In this document: piece by piece, positions 58,805-64,000 of the stretch
How the letters are laid out: each line of letters opens with the position of its first letter
Numbering within the stretch: the stretch's first letter is position 1
Assembly: GCF_023065955.2 (NCBI RefSeq)
Contig: NW_026622764.1
Coordinates: forward strand, 75,261,333 to 75,325,332
Length of the DNA stretch: 64,000 nt
Direction: 5' to 3'
Source of the DNA: Ursus arctos
Taxonomy: Eukaryota; Chordata; Mammalia; Carnivora; Ursidae
The notes under the pieces: generated by a model
The model's input: only the letters and a program-made list of their open reading frames with translations
Told to the model about the DNA's origin: nothing
The model's database searches: none
Made by a program: the position numbers and the translations under genes

Positions 58805-59120
58805 AGTGCCAACTATATCTTTTTATTTCTCAAATCCCCATGAAGTGCATGTGATTCTTCACATTTTGCAAGTGATGAAAGTGAAGGTCACTCATCACAG
58901 GAGAAAACAAACTGTGCGACCATGTGAGGTGATGGATGTTAAGTGAACACATTGTGGTGATTACTTCATAATATATACATGTATCAAAGCATCATGCTGC
59001 ACACCTGAAACTAATACAATGTTCTATGTCAATTACATCTCAATAAAACTGGATAAAACAACTGAGGCTCAAAGCAGTTCAGTTAAGACTTTCAAAATTG
59101 CATAGCTATGTTCTATCTTA
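58805..59120 (-). mobile_element. MIR, antisense, split by an L1 3' end
   Basis: The left part ends near 'cacattttgcaagtgatgaa' and the right part resumes with 'actgaggctcaaagcagttc' and 'aaattgcatagctatg', matching antisense MIR on both sides of the L1 piece. Confidence 0.55.
58915..59060 (+). mobile_element. 5'-truncated L1 3' UTR in MIR
   Basis: 'gcgaccatgtgaggtgatgg', 'gcacacctgaaactaataca' and 'tctcaataaaactgg' are an older L1 3' end. Confidence 0.8.
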
Positions 59121-60564
59121 AAACCTACCTCCACAAAAATAGAAGAGACGTAGGTAAAGTTTTCCAAGGGCAAAGGGAGCCAGTACTGAAAGTTTTAAAT
59201 ATTATCAAGGTTGAGTATGTCAGAATATGAGGAGCTAGGAAAAGGGAACCAAAAGGAGAATATTTAGGGAAATTATCTGCAAAGAATAAAAGAAATCAAA
59301 CTGTCTCTGAAGGGTGAAATATGCCTCCAAGTCTAGGAGATGCTTTTCATGGATAAAAACAGACACTCATGAGGAGAATGTTATGAGGGACATGAGTAGG
59401 TATATCTGAAGCACAGGGACTACCCCTCCACCCTGAAGAGAAGAAATGGAAGGAAGAAGGGTGAAAGAGAGAGGGAGGAAAAAGAAGGCAGACAGGACCC
59501 CATATGCAATAAATGCAACTAAGGGAGTGTCTTCTTTTTTATTAAGCATCTTAAAATGCAGGTGTTGAAAGGAACTGAGAGATCATCCTACCTTCCAGCA
59601 AATCCATATTTAAGTTCTCTGCGACAAACTGAGAGCCCCATTATGTGTCTTTATGACCACCATGGCAGCCATCTCCAACAACCTTTCCTGGGGAAATGGT
59701 TTCCTCAACTTCAAAACTTCCAGACTTAAAATGAAACATCAAGTTGTCTCCCCGTGATCTATTAAAAAAATATATATTTCTAAATGAATGCTGTGTGCAA
59801 CCTCTACTATTTCATGATTAAATAGCAGGACCTATTAAAATATTTTTATTGCTAAGATCCTTCCAACATCAGGAGACCTGTGAGGCCCAACAGAACTAAT
59901 GTTTAAAAATCAGACATCTCTGAGCTAAAAGTCTCCCTGCTCCACAAATAGACATCCTAAACCCTGTTTTTTCCACTTTCAGATAAAACTCTGGCAAGAA
60001 AATAGGTATTTGCTGCACTTTCCAAAGCAATCACTTCCAAATTTTCTTTTCTTCTTTGTTCAATAGGTAATCAGACTTCACACTAAATACAGATTGCCTA
60101 GGTCTTCCAAAGCTAACTAAGTGCACTGGTAGGGTTATATAAGATCTTCAATCTTCATAACAAAACACACAGATTTTTCATACAAGCCCAGATTGCAATG
60201 CTCCAGGACTAATGGGATTATGCACTTTCTCTGAACCCATCATTTTGAAATGATGAGGCTTATTTTTTCTGGGACAATTCAAGCAGCTCAGAGTTGAAAA
60301 AATTTAAAATAAAATTATTTAAGTTATGCCTCCTTGACCCTTCTTTAATAAAATTGATTTTCTCTTGTTATACCTTTTTCTCCTTACCAGTAAGAGAAAT
60401 TCATAAAAGTTAGATCATAACCCATTGGGAAAGCTACCCATTTTCATGCCACTTGGGTCACTTTTGGGGGATACGTTTTACAAAACACCTTGGACCCAAA
60501 TGTGGACAAAAGACAAAAGCTCATCAACCTTTAATGAGCTGGATGGATATTCATTCTTGAAAGT
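59121..60564. other. Non-genic stretch
   Basis: AT-rich, no exon or named repeat. A purine-rich segment lies at 59430-59490. Confidence 0.4.
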
Positions 60565-60775
60565 TACTATATACTTTTATTTCTCCGGGCCTTTTAGATT
60601 ACAATGTATTATCATATTAATTTTGTTGGTTTTTCACAACAGTTCAATAGGGTAAGTAGAATACATACAAGCAATCTTATTTTACAGTGGAAAGAAGGAA
60701 AACTCGGAAATGAACTATCATGTTACCTCACTGAGACTCATGTTAAACCTGGGTCCTCTACTCCTTTACAATAAG
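60565..60775 (-). mobile_element. MIR SINE, antisense
   Basis: 'cacaacagttcaatagggta', 'tcttattttacagtggaaag' and 'aaacctgggtcctctactcc' follow antisense MIR. Confidence 0.65.
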
Positions 60776-62095
60776 ATGACTCCTGTCTACCTTCCCAATC
60801 TAAACAAATCAATCAAGACCTCCCAGGTGGCCAGGAATCAAAGCTTCTAGTTCCACTGTCTCCGCTGCCCACCCCTCCCTCCACTTCAGCTCCTTCAGAA
60901 TTCCCCTTAATCCAGTTTGGCCCATTTCATCAATGCACCTAATGAACTATCCACGTGGAATGAGAGTGAAGTAAACTCCACAGATAGACTAGAACCCCAT
61001 AGATTGGTATTTCATTAGTTCTTCATTTCAGCCTTCAGCTCTTAAATATTAAATTATAAGTATTAAATTGCAACAACTTTGTTCTTCTAGACTGTTGGTG
61101 ACTAATGGAACATTGAACCTTGCAACCCAGAGAACGCATAACTGTAAACTCACACACAAGTAATCTGGTCTACAGCCTTAATGGCATTCAAATGCACATG
61201 ATGGACATTAGCAAAATACCCTGCCATTTATAAATGATTTCTCATTATCTCTCTCCTCCTTATCACTCTGATGAAAAAGAAATCTCTTTCTGGTTTTGGT
61301 TATTATTTTTTGTTTGCTGAAACTATCTTGAGTTTTATATTATTTTATACATATTTTTAACCAAATAATAAAATGAATCTTTCTCACTTTAAACAATCAT
61401 TTAAAAATATAAAAATGTCTGCAAAAATAAATGTCTTTTCTCTCTTTCCTATATATCTGTATGGAAGCATCTCAGCAATTTGGCCAAAAGTGTGGTCTGA
61501 CTTAACACAGGAGCAAGAGAATTATGGGTCTGACCAAATGTGTCCCTTGAGGCTTCTTCAACAGACATCAAAGACTTAGCTGGATTCTCTACCCAGTTTT
61601 GAGGTTTTCAGCTTAGCTTTTTTGCACAGCATTTTTGTTACCACAGAAAAAAAGCAGAAATTGTAGAACCTGATAAATAGGAATTGATGAGAAAAAAAGT
61701 GAACTGGCCTTTTAGATAAAAGATCCAGTGACGGGAACCACCTCTTGGTAGTCCCAGGCCCTTCATTTAAAGACCTTAAGCAGATTCTACAATATGAAAG
61801 CCCTTCAGTTACTCTGCTTTTAGGACTCTTTGATCTTGCCATTCCAGAGCCACATAAAACTAGAATTATCTGGTTCACTTCGAAGAAGTTCCTGTCTTCC
61901 CAGAGTTGAGATGACAATTACTGAGAAGGGTGAGGGAGCCAGTGGGGTACCAACTGTTTGAATCTTCTGGGCAGTGAAAGAAAGACCAAGGTACTAACAC
62001 TGTTCTGTAGAACTGTGCTATGGGGTTAAGTGGTTGTTAATCCTCTGAAACATGGGTCCCGCAAATAGAGATGGGCTCCAAGAGTAACATAAGCG
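60776..62095. other. Non-genic stretch
   Basis: No recognised repeat or gene. Frames of up to 113 codons (61576-61917, minus) have no family features. Confidence 0.4.
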
Positions 62096-62285
62096 CTGCA
62101 TTTTGGTCTCCATACAAGAAAAGCATGTAAATATCTCATTAATTCATATACTGTTACTTGCCGAAATGACAGCAGTTAGATATATTGCGTTAAATAAAAA
62201 ATATTATTAAAATTAATTTTATTCATTTATATTCTTCTTTTAACGTGGTCACTAGATTAGATTACATGATATTTCTATTGAACAG
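62096..62285 (-). mobile_element. DNA-transposon remnant (hAT-like), same family as 22115-22362
   Basis: 'aatattattaaaattaattt', 'cttttaacgtggtcactaga' and 'gatatttctattgaacaggg' are the antisense of the common family noted at 22115. It abuts a second remnant. Confidence 0.65.
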
Positions 62286-62463
62286 GGCCAGCAGAGTTAG
62301 GCTCTGTAAGCCGTATGGTCTCTGTCACAGCTACTACACTCTGCTGTTGCAGGAAAAGCAGCCACGGGCAACACGTAAATGAATAAGCTTGGTTGTGTTC
62401 TAACACAACTTTCTTTGCAAAACCAGGTGGTGGGCCCCGTGGACCAAAGGTTGCGGATATCTA
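62285..62463 (-). mobile_element. Second DNA-transposon remnant (hAT-like), unassigned
   Basis: 'gggccagcagagttaggctc', 'gccgtatggtctctgtcaca', 'aaaagcagccacgggcaaca' and 'caggtggtgggccccgtgga' follow a different common non-autonomous DNA transposon in antisense. Confidence 0.65.
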
Positions 62464-64000
62464 CTCTAGAGCATAACCAGCATTTTTAAAGTAAAATGTT
62501 ATTTGTCAACAATCTGTTTTTATTTGGCAGTTTTAATGGCCACCAATAGGTAAAGAAGGAGACAAAGAGATCTTATAGTTTCCTCTGAGTACGGGAGAAT
62601 CAAACTGTCACAGCCTTACAGGGCCTAATATTGAGGACCCTGGCCGTGTTTGTCCCAGGGGAAGCTGGTTCTCATTCTCACCATCATCACCATCTCTCAT
62701 TTCAAGCCACCCTTCTGAAGCAATTAACCAGCCACTATTCCTCATGATGACAGAACACACTCAGACACTCTCTGTAGTAACGGAAATTTCACGAAAAGGC
62801 TCAGACACCAAGTTCCTCTTTGAAGCCAGTACCAGTGATGTAATTTGTGAGTGATCGCCATTTTGAAACACTCGGCCTCTCTTTACACCTTGACTGCTAA
62901 TTCCTTTACAGCCCAAATCTGCAATTCAAAGCTGCATTTGGACATTTTGACACTATTTAACTGGCAGTATCTGGATCTGCTTTCCTAGGGACACTCTGGA
63001 GTTCCTGGGGCCAGTCGCAAAATATACAGCTCAATAGCCCAAGTCGTCAAACCAGACAACACTCAAAAAGGAAGAATAATGCCTGAAACCCTTTCCCTCA
63101 AAAGTAGTGTGAGAAGAAGGGAAACACCGTAGAGATTAGCATGCTAAGATCCTAAGGAGAATCCAGTAAAATTAAGTATCTTAACAAGGAATGTATTGAG
63201 GCAGGTCGATTTTCCTAGGATCTCAACTAAAAGCAAGGGCTAAATGTATCATCCAATTCTCAAAGTTCTTGCCAGCCTCCAAATCCGTTATCATCTTGAT
63301 TTGCTCATACAGAAACCAAAAGTTGCGAACATTAAGCGTGCCTTAATGATTTCAATGGATGACTTCACAGTTTGTACCCACAGATGCTAGGAAATCAGCA
63401 TTTCACCCACCACTGCTTTAATAGTGTGCCAGTTTGTATGAATAATGACTATTAAATTGGACAAGTTTATCTTTACTAACACACTCATAACTTTATGTCC
63501 ATGTTTCTTGCTGAATGAAAATTAATACATGCACATGTAACTCCGCAGAGAAACCAAGTTTTCTCTAACAGTGGCAAAGGAGCGAGGAGGGACAGAAGCT
63601 AAATTGCCTAGCGCTTCCTCCTATCACTTCTCTGCCAATTTTAAACAGACAGGATCAAGTTACTACTTCAGAAAATAAGCAAAACAAATCATTACTGATA
63701 TTAATCATTGTCAGTTTATTTTTCCTCCTCTTTTTTATTTAGTTAGGTGCTGACATGTATAAGCTTTAAGTAAATTGAACGTCCACTTGTATTTTATTGC
63801 TCGTTACAAACCCTCAAGCCCCAGCAATAGTCACAGTTTATGTTAGAAACAGCAAAATCGATGTGAGTTCTGGGGTTGACAATGACAGATGGAAGCCTCA
63901 CGCAGACGCGCTCATGGCTTAACAGGACCTGAGGTCCTCAGGAATTTTTCATGCCGTTTGGAACACAGGCAGGGCGGAAGACAATACGACCGGGCTGCCT
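62464..64000. other. Non-genic, unique-looking end of window
   Basis: No exon, RNA gene or named repeat. 62800-63050 is free of low-complexity sequence and of balanced composition, so it is a reasonable place to look for a conserved non-coding element, but conservation cannot be judged from one sequence. Confidence 0.35.

Overview
This window is nuclear DNA from a carnivoran mammal. The clearest evidence is 15 copies of the tRNA-Lys-derived Can-SINE (SINEC). Each has the 'cctgggtggctcag' head, a CT-rich 3' domain and an 'aataaaatctt' plus A-rich tail. Several copies carry the variant 'gcgtgatcccggcgtt' core and the 'ctccgctgggagcctgctt' segment that I associate with arctoid caniforms, so a bear or pinniped is more likely than a dog or cat. 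That refinement rests on memory of SINE subfamilies, not on a search.

I found no protein-coding host gene, exon, rRNA, functional tRNA or CRISPR array. The only long open frames with recognisable products belong to LINE-1 elements. The window looks like a gene desert or part of a large intron, with repeats of many ages separated by non-repetitive DNA.

Layout. 1-1.5 kb: Can-SINE, faint L2, MIR. 1.6-5.5 kb: an ancient minus-strand L1 broken by three younger L1 insertions, one of them a textbook twin-priming inversion with target-site duplication. 7.5-8.1 kb: a Tigger2/MER28-like DNA transposon split by a SINE. 10.24-16.53 kb: a nearly full-length young L1 of about 6.25 kb with a perfect 17-bp target-site duplication, a GC-rich 5' UTR carrying a later SINE, ORF1 with one stop, and ORF2 with two stops and two small indels. 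16.5-30 kb: mostly unique DNA with L2, MIR and SINE copies, a DNA transposon remnant, a 0.5-kb CCACCT/CACA minisatellite (26.9 kb) and a 0.2-kb polypurine tract (29.5 kb). 30.3-32.8 kb: a decayed plus-strand L1. 33-50 kb: SINEs, L2 and MIR pieces, a solitary MaLR-type LTR (37.7 kb) and an old repeat split by a SINE (46 kb). 50-64 kb: SINEs, L2 copies interrupted by L1 3' ends, an old minus-strand L1 (54 kb), a very short CpG-dense patch in AT-rich DNA (53.05 kb), and two adjoining DNA-transposon remnants (62.1-62.5 kb).

Nothing here works as a gene pathway. The functional logic is retrotransposition: L1 ORF2-type machinery explains the A-tails and target duplications of both the L1s and the Can-SINEs. 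I found no convincing undescribed system. The most informative features are insertion structures: twin priming with a 3-bp junction, short sequences between two A-tracts, a SINE-in-L1 relative age, and a SINE deletion at a 6-bp microhomology. A few unassigned segments merit a conservation check.
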